A stretch of DNA of 64,000 nucleotides from Apiospora phragmitis. Taxonomy: Eukaryota; Ascomycota; Sordariomycetes; Amphisphaeriales; Apiosporaceae. Positions 1 to 10,685 of this stretch are shown piece by piece. The stretch's first letter is position 1; the number at the start of each line of letters is the position of its first letter. The DNA is taken from NCBI GenBank assembly GCA_038363925.1, contig JAQQWL010000011.1, positions 6,014,001-6,078,000 of the forward strand, in the 5' to 3' direction. The notes below the pieces were generated by a model. It saw nothing but the letters and a program-made list of their open reading frames with translations. It was not told the DNA's origin and did not search any database. The translations under genes were made by a program, and so were the position numbers.

Positions 1-3000
1 ATTCTTGCTCTCGTCAAGGATTCTATCAAGCAGCAGCATCTTCGACGAATAGGAAGCCTCTTTGAGGTCTCCAGCAGGCATCATCTGCAGCAACTCGCTG
101 ACCAGCACAGGGGGTAGATTAATGCGTCCCGCATCGTCAAGTCCATCTTTTGCGGAACCTTGCTCCTTCTGTTCCTTTAGTAAAGCCCTGAACGCATCTG
201 GGTGGTTACAAAGTACTGTCAGAGTTGTGACACTGGCAAGAAGCTTCATTGACCCCTTGTCATCTGACTGGTTGAACCTGATGTAAGTTTCGTAGAGTGC
301 GCGTTGGAGTTTGGTAAGCGGAACACTAATCACAAACTCCATTTTCGGTGGTATGTCGTGTTGCAGAACTGCGATGGTTTTTCGATGCACCTTTGGTGCA
401 ACCGTCTCCCTGAGAGCATGGAGTTTTGTCAGTGCCTTCCTCCTTTGGGCATGGCTGCTGTCCACAGACAGACCCTCTTCAATCGGTCTCGCATAATCGT
501 GGTCGAACTCCTTCCTATTGGAAAGATACCCAGGACAGACCCAATTCAGCATCGAATGATACTCCTTGACGTTATTTGCTAAGGGCGAGCCGGTCAAAGC
601 GATCCGGGTCCGGGTTCTGAATCTGATGGCTGCGTTGTGCAGCTGTGAAGTCTCGTTCTTCAGCATGTGAGCCTCATCAGCTACCACGATATTGGCCTCA
701 TCAAATAAATGACCAGCCAGCAAGGTATTTTGGGCGCAATTCTTAAAAAGACTATAACCTATAACCAGGATTCCGCCATACTTTGCCCAGTCAACAATCT
801 GGTTATGACGATCATGAAGCGAGGTGTCTGCGTCGATTTTGTACAGATTCTCCGACTCACTACCGAGTATTGGATGCCTGTCTGGTATCCAAATCAGAAG
901 CTCGTCAGTCCAGTTATTGATGAGTGCTGGTGGCGCGAGGATCAAGGTTCTGGATTCTTTCAATTCGTCCGGAATCTGTTTGGAAATCGACGGATCGTCA
1001 GATGCGGCCGCATCCGCAATCGCGACTAACAGAGTGATGATCTGCATCGTCTTGCCTAGGCCCATGGTGTGTGCTAGGAGACAGCCTTGACGGCTCTGGG
1101 AGTCTGCAACTAACTGGTTCCACATGAAACGAACTCCTTCGACCTGGTGCTTCTTAATACGACTCGCAATATTATCAGGGACGTAGATGAAGCCCTGGTC
1201 ATCTTCCTTGCTCTCGTTAATTAGAAGATGCGAGTTTTGACTAGCCTCTGAATGTCCTTGCGCAGCAAGTTTGGCACGAAGCAACTCTCGCCGTTTCGCT
1301 TGCTCCTTAACACGAGCTTTGTCACTGTCTCTCAGATGCTGGGCAGCACGATCCCTTTGGATTGGTCTCCGCTTCTTGGTCGGGGACACGGTGGGTTCCT
1401 CCTCAGTTTCATCATCAGTGTCTTCCGAGATTACTTCTGGTTCCTGAGGGTGTTTGAGATCAGGTGCTTCGCCGTTTGACTTTGTACTTGCAGGACTGTC
1501 GATGGCGGTGGACGATGGCGGTTTCCTACCGGATGATCGCCTGAGTTCTTTGACCAGTTTGCAGTAAACGTCCATAAACTTCCTAAACTGGTCTTTTTTG
1601 GAGCTCAGAATGAGTTTCTGCTCCTCGGTCACCTGCCAGTACTTCCGCAAGGGAGCTGCCCGTCCATCAGTATAAATGTCAAATAGCCGCGCCATGAAGC
1701 AGGCCACATAATAATGCTTATCGTTTCCCTTATCGGATGGACGACCGGACCATTGGTGACCAAGCTGAGGAACAAGGTAATGTACCCAAAGGTCGAGTTT
1801 ACCCTCCTCTAGTACTTTCTTATGAACGTTGCACATGTTGAAAGCCCAGTCTCGGTATTCACCAGTAAGTTCTTCGAGGATCTTCCTCACTTGCTGCTCA
1901 TGACAGTTTTGAGGGCTTGGTGAGAAACCGGGAGATTGTTTCATCAGCGGTTTATGGGCTAGAGACGATTTCTTGAGGGTGGAAGTCGGTTGTGATGATT
2001 GGCTCTGGTTCCTCAAGCTTGTCGACTGCTTTTCTGGCGTAACAAGGTCCACGACACCCGGAGGATATAAAGAACGTCGGGGTGTTTCAGGGGCTTTTAA
2101 TATGCCTGGTCGCGAGGGCGCAGGTGGATAATTCACCTGGGTAAGGTCTGTGATATCATCCGGAACATCGCCGTGACGAGTGCCAGTATGATTACCCAGT
2201 ATATCAAAGATGGACGGAGTCGAGCGGCTAGGTTCATCCGCATCGCCGCTATTGCCTGCGATATGTGCTGTCACGTTATTTTGAACTTTGGTCTCTTTTT
2301 CACCTGTCGGGGTAGATGATCCTGCAACAGGCTCGGCATCTGACAGCTCAGAGTCCGAGGTGCCTGGGTCGTTGCTAACGGCTCCATCTCCCATGTCAAT
2401 TGCCATTTCATCTTGAAATGGTGTTTCTTCTGGGAGAGGCGCGGAACCCTGTTCGTCGTCTTCAACGATGAATCCATCTTCGGAGTCGCTCATGAGTAAT
2501 TCCCCTTCGTCATCGTTGACTCGGGGGCGAGGCCGCTGTTCACGTTTCTTGGCAGGCTTCCGGGTCACGTTCGAGACTCTTTTGGGTTCCGACGGTGACT
2601 TGAGGACCTCAAGCTTCCATAGCGACGCTTGTAGATCTTGCACTGTAGGTTCAAAATTTCCCAAACTGGACTTGATGTCAGCCTTGTTGCGCCACTCCTG
2701 GTTGTTCACTTCTACGCGGAAAGAAGCGAGGCGGGCCTGTAGATAGCTAACTTCTCGCTGAGCCATGTCGAGAGCCCTTTTGAGACCATATCGCCGGGCG
2801 TTGTTCCACTCGATGTTCGCACGACGCGCTAGCTTGGGCAATTTTCGCTCAGTCCAGGTTGCGACATATTCATCGATGCCTTCATCAAGAGCCATGTTAA
2901 TATCATTCGATGACAACGCTGTGTTCTTTTCTGCCGTGGCATCGCGCTCTTTCTGCTCGGCCTCGATCTCCGCCCAGGTATCTGAATCGTACTCGTCGCC

Positions 3001-4080
3001 GCTATCAGACTCGCCGAGAAGAGGAAGCACTTCGCCATGATCAGGGTCATTTGCTCCAAAAACAGTGTCGGTTTTCGCAGGCGGGCGGTCGGGTTTGGAA
3101 CTCGGTAAGGGGGAAAGACCTTGACGTCGACGTTGGAATTGAACATATCGTTGAACTTGTCGTTGAACCTGACGTTTGTAAAGTCGACTGACCTGCCGGC
3201 GCCGGCCAACAGGAACCTTTTTCCGGAATACAAACTCCGTATCCACGTCGGTCAAGCGACCAGAATCAAAATCTATTACATCGACACGAGTAAGAGAATC
3301 TCTACCGAGATACCAAGACTCATCAGAGGTCGCTTGTCCACTTGTAGGCATATTTGACATAGCAGTGTCTATGATTGGTGCCTCAAGGAAAGGGTTCCTC
3401 TGGAGAGTGCCTTTGCGCATCAACTGCTCGATAACAGCATCAGCCTGAGTAGGTATAGCCGCACTGGCCAGTCCCCGAGGATGACTGAGAACTTGTAAAA
3501 GTTCGATCCTCCTCTTCTTGCAACTCGACGCTTCGTTGGATGGTATACCCTTAGGGCCATCAGGATCTGGGATAGCAGTCGCTGTGTTTGCTGCTGCCCT
3601 TTCGGCCACGGAGACTGGGGCTCGGACAGGGTCCAATGGTAAGGGTACTTGGTCTTCTGAAGCATGCGACTTCCGCTCCGCCTGAAGTTTGCGTTTTCTA
3701 GTTTCCATGTCCTCAAGCTCGTCGTCATCATTGTCCGACATGTCCTCATCTTCAACCTCTCCTTCCTGTTCTTGCTCAGATAAATACTTTTTGTACTTGC
3801 GGCTGCGATGCCGAAATTGCGAAATGGCTTCTCGCAAAGTGCTCTTGTGCTTGTGTATTTTGACGCCGATATCCTTGAAGAAGTCGTCGTCAGCGTCCTT
3901 GAGAAGGCTGATGCCATTTATCAAGTTTTCTCGTAGTGCATTCTCGAGGCGGGTAGGGTCTGGTAAGATTGGAGGGTCCTCGACCGGTTTCCAAGATCGT
4001 CTGCCGGTGCATAGTTCTTTCACGACTCGATCGGTGTCCCATTCCCAGGGATCAATGCCCTGGCCTGCTGACGGCGCCAT
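1..4080 (-). CDS. SNF2-family chromatin-remodelling ATPase (ATRX/Rad54-like), 3' end beyond the window
   Basis: Open for 1360 codons from the ATG at 4080 to the window edge, without an intron or frame break. Seen: an N-terminal helical segment (about residues 10-85) resembling a SAM-like fold; acidic and low-complexity stretches, including a VQ-rich repeat near residue 300; then the helicase core. The core begins near residue 975 (KKHQVEGVRFMW), with Walker A GLGKT at about 1009-1013 and the DEAH box at 1136-1139 (VADEAHMLKNE), followed by motif III-like ALTGSPLANN. The C-terminal helicase lobe lies left of the window. Known: this order is that of ATRX/Rad54-type SNF2 ATPases, which use ATP to translocate on DNA and slide or exchange nucleosomes in the nucleus. 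The paralogue cannot be settled without the C-lobe. It is divergent from the glutathione synthetase gene across 1.8 kb. Confidence 0.9.
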   Translation of the reverse strand, partial: MAPSAGQGIDPWEWDTDRVVKELCTGRRSWKPVEDPPILPDPTRLENALRENLINGISLLKDADDDFFKDIGVKIHKHKSTLREAISQFRHRSRKYKKYLSEQEQEGEVEDEDMSDNDDDELEDMETRKRKLQAERKSHASEDQVPLPLDPVRAPVSVAERAAANTATAIPDPDGPKGIPSNEASSCKKRRIELLQVLSHPRGLASAAIPTQADAVIEQLMRKGTLQRNPFLEAPIIDTAMSNMPTSGQATSDESWYLGRDSLTRVDVIDFDSGRLTDVDTEFVFRKKVPVGRRRQVSRLYKRQVQRQVQRYVQFQRRRQGLSPLPSSKPDRPPAKTDTVFGANDPDHGEVLPLLGESDSGDEYDSDTWAEIEAEQKERDATAEKNTALSSNDINMALDEGIDEYVATWTERKLPKLARRANIEWNNARRYGLKRALDMAQREVSYLQARLASFRVEVNNQEWRNKADIKSSLGNFEPTVQDLQASLWKLEVLKSPSEPKRVSNVTRKPAKKREQRPRPRVNDDEGELLMSDSEDGFIVEDDEQGSAPLPEETPFQDEMAIDMGDGAVSNDPGTSDSELSDAEPVAGSSTPTGEKETKVQNNVTAHIAGNSGDADEPSRSTPSIFDILGNHTGTRHGDVPDDITDLTQVNYPPAPSRPGILKAPETPRRSLYPPGVVDLVTPEKQSTSLRNQSQSSQPTSTLKKSSLAHKPLMKQSPGFSPSPQNCHEQQVRKILEELTGEYRDWAFNMCNVHKKVLEEGKLDLWVHYLVPQLGHQWSGRPSDKGNDKHYYVACFMARLFDIYTDGRAAPLRKYWQVTEEQKLILSSKKDQFRKFMDVYCKLVKELRRSSGRKPPSSTAIDSPASTKSNGEAPDLKHPQEPEVISEDTDDETEEEPTVSPTKKRRPIQRDRAAQHLRDSDKARVKEQAKRRELLRAKLAAQGHSEASQNSHLLINESKEDDQGFIYVPDNIASRIKKHQVEGVRFMWNQLVADSQSRQGCLLAHTMGLGKTMQIITLLVAIADAAASDDPSISKQIPDELKESRTLILAPPALINNWTDELLIWIPDRHPILGSESENLYKIDADTSLHDRHNQIVDWAKYGGILVIGYSLFKNCAQNTLLAGHLFDEANIVVADEAHMLKNETSQLHNAAIRFRTRTRIALTGSPLANNVKEYHSMLNWVCPGYLSNRKEFDHDYARPIEEGLSVDSSHAQRRKALTKLHALRETVAPKVHRKTIAVLQHDIPPKMEFVISVPLTKLQRALYETYIRFNQSDDKGSMKLLASVTTLTVLCNHPDAFRALLKEQKEQGSAKDGLDDAGRINLPPVLVSELLQMMPAGDLKEASYSSKMLLLDRILDESKN

Positions 4081-5867
4081 TGCTTCGATCCAATAGTCTG
4101 AGGTTGACACCTGCTAGACAGGTACTTGCGTCCAGCCTAAGACAAACCCAGTTCAGTAAGCTCTGCAGAAGTGTAAAACGTTGATGCTAGGTGAGGAGTG
4201 ACGACCAGCAAAGACGAAGTAGCTGGAAAGTAGAGAAGGGTGGGGTAGATTCAATATGAGGAATTCGTATGGTGATCGTGAAGGTATGAAATCTGGAAAG
4301 CGGTCCTCCCATACAGTGAACTACATCTAACCCAGACGCTAGGAGGTGGTGCCACCTACCTTCTTTCTTTGGTGAACAACCAGTGCGTTTGCCTGGGGCA
4401 TCACCGATAGGCCCTGGGAGTCCAGCTCAAAGATCCCGGCGATGTAGATGACACTGGAGAGTGGAGGCCAAAACAGTGATACTGCGTATGCTCAGAAAAT
4501 GGCGTGAACGAATCCCGATCCGATTGATCTTGAACGAGTAGAGTAGGCGCAAGACCAAGCAAAGATGGGGATGTTGTATGGTGATGTGACAGTTGGAGTT
4601 GTTGGCCCAGCTAGAAAGTTTTCCGTCCGAGAGCACAAAGATGTACAGAGGTGACAAGACCCAAGATTGAACGAATCTTTCCTGGGGAAAGTAATGGGGG
4701 TGTGCATTGAAACAATTCGTGAATAATTGAGACAATCGCCGCTCGGGAAGCGTGAATGCAGCGGTCGGGTCGGGTCGAATCGTAAGGTTGGTTGCCTTTG
4801 GATTTGTGGTTGGAACAACCGAGATGGGATCGTGGGTTTATCTGATTGTGAATTTCGACAGGTTCATCGCGTACGAAGTCGGACAATACATTGTAAGGTA
4901 GTGGATACGATTGTTTCTGTTTCTTCAATCCTATCGCAACACATCGCCGAAGTGAAGGGTGGTGAGGCTCCGAACGAGCAGTTGGCAGGCGGCGATAGCT
5001 GAACCACGGCGAGGAGAAGTAACCTTGGGTCGTTCAGAATCTTGGAACCAACATTGAATACACGCGCCTGCGAATAAGGTGAGGGCACGACTTGCTCGAG
5101 ACCGTGCAAAACATTCAATGGGGACTTGGGTCAAAAGGCGCTAAGGTCGCAATTAGTGGCAAGAGCCTAAGCTGACCCGGACAAGGACCAGGCGGCAGGG
5201 CACTGAGCAGGGGTCTCAGCAGTACATAATGTACGTACATACTTGAAGAGAGCTTGGGTGCAGTGGGGGCGGGGTAAAGCCGTTCATGTTTGCTTTCGTC
5301 AATCAATTTGATCAATTGATTGATCAATCAATCATTTGCTAATCACCTCCCCCTCATCTCCATGCTTCCCATGTGAGACAAGAGACAGAGACATACAACC
5401 TAGTAGAACTACTAAGAAGCTGTTTGTGGTTGGTTATTTGAAGTCGTCTTGATTATATAGGTACTTTGGGCATATCTCTTCCGGTCTGCTTTTTCTTGCT
5501 GACTGGCCCGAACCCCACATAGATTCTATCTAGGAGAAAGCACATTGCAGACCATGCCATGGAAACCTTGCGTCACCAAGGGAGGCAGGCGGGGTTGCTA
5601 AATCAGATTCGCATCCATCTCGTGAGAAATCCATCGTAACCTATTAATAAGCCACTCTGAGATATTCCCTCCCGAAGCTAGAAATTTCAGGGAGTGTAAA
5701 TTCTCGACATCTGCATCCTGAATAACTAATGCTTCGCTCGAGGCCCTTTTTCTTTTTTCAAAGTTCATGAACGAAAGTGCAAGGTGATCCAATCGCTTGA
5801 TATTCCCTCCCGTGCCCTAAGGATATTGTACACAGCCCGTCTATAAAGTCTTGGCATCCCACGCAAG
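4081..5867. other. Intergenic region between divergent genes
   Basis: This 1.8 kb presumably holds the 5' UTRs and promoters of the SNF2 ATPase (-) and glutathione synthetase (+). Several overlapping ORFs of 60-108 codons lie at 4427-5330, but none has recognisable domains or splice structure. A TGATCAAT-type imperfect palindrome lies at about 5298-5336. Confidence 0.6.
5298..5336. repeat. AT-rich imperfect palindrome / tandem TGATCAAT
   Basis: Overlapping copies of AATCAAT and TGATCAAT form an interleaved inverted repeat (core GATCAATTGAT). It could extrude a hairpin or act as a paired binding site. No function can be read from the sequence alone. Confidence 0.5.
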
Positions 5868-7663
5868 ATGCCTTCAACCCTGCCCTCAACCTATCCGCCT
5901 GATCTGACGGCCTCGGAGGGCGAAAGGCTAGTCGAGGTGGTCAAGGACTGGGCGGCTGCTCACGGACTTTCTGTTCGGCCGCCACCAACCGTCGTGTCGG
6001 CCGAGACCGACCCGGTCGGTATCCTGTCGACGGCGGTGCCCGTGACACTCTTTCCCAGCCCCTTTCCGCAGGTCTGCTACGACCAGGGCAAGGTGGTCCA
6101 GAAGGCTTACAATGAGTTGTATGCCGCAATCAGCCAGGACGAGGAGTTCCTGGCTCAGATTGTCAAGGAGTAGGTACACCTTGCCGGGAGAGGTTGAGAT
6201 GCAAAATACTAATGCCGTGTGTAGCATCGGCGACAGTGATGACTTCATCACAGAGCTGTGGAAGGTTCACCTGAAAGTCAAGGAGGAGGGTTATGCCCAG
6301 GCAAGCAGCATGATAAGTCTTACCGGCCCGGACGACACATACTGACCGAGTTCCAGCATTTGTCGCTTGGTCTATTCCGTTCGGATTATATGGTCCACCA
6401 AAGCACACCTGAAGCAGATCCTCAGATCAAGCAGGTCGAATTCAACACCATAGCTTCGTCTTTTGGGGGCCTTTCATCCCAGACTTCCGCGCTACATAAG
6501 TACGAGTGTATACTTGCTTCTCCCATTGGGCAGTTGGATTAACCGGATCGTAGGTATCTAGCGATAAACGAGTATGCGTTGCTGGAGCAGAAGATCTCCC
6601 AGGGGCAGCTGACACTCCCGACCAACCTGAGCGCACGAGGCCTCGCTGCTGGCATCAGGCGGGCCTTCCTCGCTTACGGTCCTTCGGTTACCCCCCACCC
6701 CAAGTGTGTCCTTTTCTTAGTTCAGGACGGCGAGCGCAACGTCTTCGACCAGCGCCACCTCGAATACGAAGTCCAGGCGCCGCCGAGTACTATCCCCGTG
6801 TTCCGCCTGCCCTACTCCCAGATCAAGCAGCACACCCAACTTGCCGAGGGCAGCGGTCGGCAGCTTTTGTATAGCCCGCCCCAGCTCGGGAAGCACACTT
6901 TCGAGGTCGCTGTCGTATATATGCGCAGCGGCTATGGTCCCGGTGACTACCCGGATGCCTCAGCCTGGGATGCCCGCTACCACATCGAGAGGTCAGCCGC
7001 CATCAAGTGCCCCAGCGTCCTGACGCAAGTCGCCGGCACCAAGAAGGTCCAGCAAGTTCTCGCAACCCCCTGGACGAGTCCTCGTCAGAGCCCCCTATCC
7101 TTAGTCGCTTCGTCAGCTCCAAGGACGACCGCAATACCCGGCACGTCCATCACACCGACGACACTATCGCCGCGCTCCAGCGTACCTTTACCAACATCTA
7201 CCCGCTGGACTCCAGCCCTGCCGGTCAAAAAGCTCGCGCCATCGCCCTCGATAAAAACCAGTGCCAGTCGTATGTGCTGAAGCCGCAGCGCGAGGGTGGC
7301 GGCAACAACATCTACCGTTCGGCCATTCCGGGCTTCCTCAAGTCCATCCCTGAGGCCCACTGGGACGCTTACATCCTCATGGAGCTCATTACGCCGCCAC
7401 CTGTGCACAACACAATCCTGCGCCTGGGCAAGCTGGAACACGGCGGCGTTATCTGCGAACTCGGAATCTACGGGACGTGCCTCTGGGACCAGCGGGAGAA
7501 GCAGGGCCACGGCATTGTCATGAACGAGCAGAGTGGTTATCTGTTAAGAACCAAGGGCGACAAGAGCGAGGAGGGTGGTGTTGCGGCGGGCTTCGGTTGT
7601 ATGGATAGCTGCGCGCTGGTGGGCGGGGGCCATGCTAAGAATAGCGGCGAACGACATGTTTAA
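5868..7663 (+). CDS. gsh2: Glutathione synthetase, four exons, with two apparent frame breaks
   Basis: Catalyses ATP-dependent ligation of glycine to gamma-glutamylcysteine, the last step of glutathione synthesis, in the cytosol. Exons: 5868-~6173, 6225-6300, 6357-6499, 6554-7663. Family motifs in order: LGLFRSDYMVH, QVEFNTIASSFGG, LFLVQDGERNVFDQRHLEYE, SGYGPGDYP, TQVAGTKKVQQVLATP, YVLKPQREGGGNN, WDAYILMELI, ELGIYG and the C-terminal GGVAAGFGC. Two breaks are needed to read it: one at the end of exon 1, where IVKE runs into TAG while exon 2 needs phase 2, and one at the C5 run 7066-7070, where one more C joins QQVLATP to LDESSSEP in frame. Corrected length is about 544 aa, normal for fungi. 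Intron 2 (6301-6356) is GC-AG; intron 3 (6500-6553) has donor GTACGA. A true pseudogene is possible but less likely than base-calling error, because loss of this enzyme makes cells glutathione auxotrophs. Confidence 0.9.
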
Positions 7664-8461
7664 TTGTCCATGATTACAGATTGCGTGCCACATTGCTGGT
7701 TTATGTATTATAGACAGCGAGGGCGAAATAGGAGGGGGAAAAGTAGGTAGACATACTACCTACATATAGGTCTCTCTTCACAGGGATTCATTTCAAGACC
7801 ATGCCGAGCGCGACACCTTTGTCCTGGTGAAAATCACATTTGAAAGAGAAGTAGGTATCTTGTGGAATAGATTGTCTATTCATTGAGTAATGCAGGCAAA
7901 TTTATGCCCGTCAAGTCTTTCGAGATAATATTCTCGCGACGCACGGAGATGAGCAGGCTGTCTATCTACGTTCTTTATGATCAGAATGCATCTCGTTCCC
8001 CTAAACCGCAAAAACGCCGCTCAGATGATCCGGTTCATGTCGAGGGTTTCGAGCGGAGGAAAAACAATGCAAAGATGACGGCGGATCATCTATCAACCCC
8101 CTTCGTTCTTCTCTTGTCCTCTTTTTGGCCTTCACCAGTCTGTTGAATCCTGAAACTCCCATTGCCCTCTTTACCAGACCGATGAAGATCCACGTAAAAT
8201 GCCCAAAAACTTTGCACAGATGTACAGCACACCCAACAGCACGACCAAGACACTTACAAGCTCACGCGGGAGGAGAACAACTGCAGCAACAGGAACGACA
8301 CCCCATCGACGAAGACGAGCAATGCGATGGTCGAAATTAGCATCACGAGACGTTGTTTCATGAGGTGCGCCTTTGTGCTCGTGTTTCCATGGATGATCGC
8401 CTTCCCAGTCGTCCGACTGGCTTTCTTCGGCAATATCGTCATCTTCCTCAGACTGGGGTTG
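7664..8461. other. Intergenic region between convergent genes
   Basis: 3' flanks of the glutathione synthetase and the J-domain co-chaperone. Short ORFs at 7883-8340 have no recognisable features. I see nothing else here. Confidence 0.6.
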
Positions 8462-10685
8462 TCAGCCAAATTGGAAGCCTCCAGGGAAACCACCAGGTCG
8501 CCGGCCACCACCAGCTGAGAAGCGAGCGCCTCGAAATTTTCTCCACCACCAAAGCCACCACCACCGTTCATCATGCTGAAGAGGATCTCGGGGTCAATAC
8601 CGCCCATTCCTCCACCCATGCCGCCCATGCCACCGCCTCCGGAAAACATGTCGGAGGGATCAACAAGATCTTCGCCACTATCATAGCGAGCACGTTTTCT
8701 AGGCAGACGAGTTAGTACCCAACTTCTCACGCAACTTGGTAGCTATCAAACTTACTGAGGATCGCTCAAGGTTTCATAGGCTTCGCCTATATCCTTGAAA
8801 CGCTCGGCAGCGGCGTCATCTCCGGGGTTCTTATCAGGATGGTGGACAATAGCCAACTTTCGGTAGGCCTTCTTGATCTGGACGTCGTCGGCGTTCTTGT
8901 CGACATTGAGAATCTTGTAGTAGTCCTTTCGTTGACTCTTCTTCAGCTCAAGCTCCGCCTTGCGAATCTCCTTGGGAATAGTTCTATCCTCGGGGTCCAT
9001 CTCTTGAATGGACTTCCACTCGCGGACAGCATCCTCCCATCGGTCGGCTTGACCCAGAGCATTTGCCTTTGTCTTGCGTGCCTTAATGTACATGGGGGTC
9101 GAGGCTGACAGCTCGGTCGCAGTCAGCCACGGCTTCATTGTACTGCTTCAGCTTCAACCGGCAAAGTGCCCGGTTCTGCAGGAGCTTGGCGTTTGTACCA
9201 CGATTAGCAGGGTCCACCTCCAAGGCCGACGAATATTTGTCAAAAGCAGCCTGCCACCGGCCGGCTTTGTAGTCGCTGTTGCCTTCTTCCTTCATGCGGT
9301 CAAGCTTCTGCACAGTTCGAAGCCACTTGACAGCATCCCGGAAGTCAGGGTCGCAGCTGAGGGCCTTGCGGAAATGTTGGATCGCCTTGTCGTTGTCTCC
9401 CTGGCAATACAACGCACGTCCACGCAATACCAACGCTTCGGGATCCTGGCTGTTGTACCTGAGGAGGGACATGGCTACGTTCTGAGCCTCACCAAGAGAG
9501 TTGATACCGCCGATCTTGAGATGGGCTGCACCTCTCATCAGTTGCCACTTACGAGGCTTCATGGCTCCGATGCCTAAGAGCTTTTCGGCTTGGTCCAATG
9601 CATGCAGCACCATGGAACCAGAGGTGCCGTTGACCAGGGCATCTTGAGCAGCCTTGACGTGCAACGACATTTCCTTGGCAGGTGCCATATCCTTGGCCGA
9701 GGCAGGCGGTTGAATGCGACTGAATGTTGTCAGGGCCTCTTTAGGCCGTCCTAGGCTGGTATAGATACGAGCAAGCCGAAGCAGAAACTTGGCGTTGGTC
9801 GGATCAAGGTCAACAGCCCGAGAACAATCCCCGAGGGCAGCTTCATATTGCCCGTGGGACATGTAAGCCGCCGCACGGTTGCTCAAGTAGGTTGCCGAGT
9901 TCGGAACTAATTCCACAGCTGCGAGAGGGAAATGTCAGTCAGCATTCTTTGTCTTGCAATGGAAGGGACGGGAAATGGGTAGAGCCCAGCATATTGAAGC
10001 ATACCTCTGGAGTACTGTATGATGGCATTTCGATAATCCCGCTCTTTGAAGAATTTGTTGCCCGCGGCCTTGTACGACTCAGCCTCGTCCTCTGTGGTGG
10101 GCACAGGGCTGGAGGGGTTCGACCGATGAGGTGGGGGAGCTGGCCCTTCGTCATTTGTGGGCTCCTTGGTTCCGTTGGTGTTGGTGGGAATATTGATGGG
10201 AACCGTGACCTTCTTTTTTGGAGGAGCTGAGGCTTCGCCGGGGGCGAAGATGGAGGAGCGGCCGAGGCCTCTCGGTCAACGTCCATTTTGTCGAAGGAAC
10301 TGCGGTCGCTCATGGCGGCGGCGGATAAGGCTGACAAGCGCTTGTACTCGTCGGGGGGTAGATTGAGGGGATGTGTGTTGGGGTCAATCTTATTACGCCG
10401 CGACGAGGATGAAGAGCTACCGAACGAACGGGTGCTGCGAGACCTTGCAGACGAAGGGGGTGCAGCAGGCAAGTCCTTCTGCAAGTCCTTCTGCGTGGGC
10501 GACGCGGACCGAACGGGCTTTCTTCCGACCGGCTTTGCTTGAGGAGCAGTCTTAATAGGCGACGTAGAACCAGACCGATATCGATTGGCGTGTGGACTGC
10601 GATTCTCGTCGTTCTCCCCGGTCGGGTGCTTCTTGGTGGGCGAAGGAGAAGCAGAGGGTTTCTTGGACGAAAAGAGGCCCTTCAT
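8462..10685 (-). CDS. TPR repeat J-domain co-chaperone (DNAJC7/TPR2-like)
   Basis: Hsp70/Hsp90 co-chaperone family: TPR repeats bind chaperone C-termini and the J domain stimulates Hsp70 ATPase. Seen: a Ser/Pro/Arg-rich N-terminus (about 190 residues), TPR units from [17 protein letters not shown] onward, a second TPR block ([17 protein letters not shown]), then a J domain KDYYKILNV with HPD in [11 protein letters not shown]. The tail is Gly-rich and ends [10 protein letters not shown]. Exons: 10685-10005, 9918-8756, 8698-8462 (introns 10004-9919 and 8755-8699). Three frame breaks sit at runs: G5 10240-10244 (needs one more), G5 9094-9098 (one too many; restores [11 protein letters not shown]) and A3/T4 8534-8540 (needs one more). 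The corrected ORF is 693 aa. Start: Met at 10685 (MKGLFSSKK). An in-frame extension to 10811 lacks family similarity. The last break decides the C-terminus; read uncorrected, it gives a spurious 158-codon tail to 8254. Confidence 0.9.
10472..10498. repeat. Short tandem repeat in the co-chaperone N-terminus
   Basis: Two adjacent copies of an AAGTCCTTCTGC unit encode QKDL-QKDL on the minus strand within the low-complexity N-terminal region. It probably arose by replication slippage. Confidence 0.6.

Noticed and set aside
4427..5330. Overlapping ORFs of 67-108 codons on both strands between SNF2 and gsh2
   Set aside because: No domains, no splice structure, overlapping one another in several frames; typical chance ORFs.
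8254..8461. Hydrophobic C-terminal extension of the co-chaperone
   Set aside because: Arises only from a missing base at 8534-8540; the corrected frame ends in the expected Gly-rich tail at 8462.
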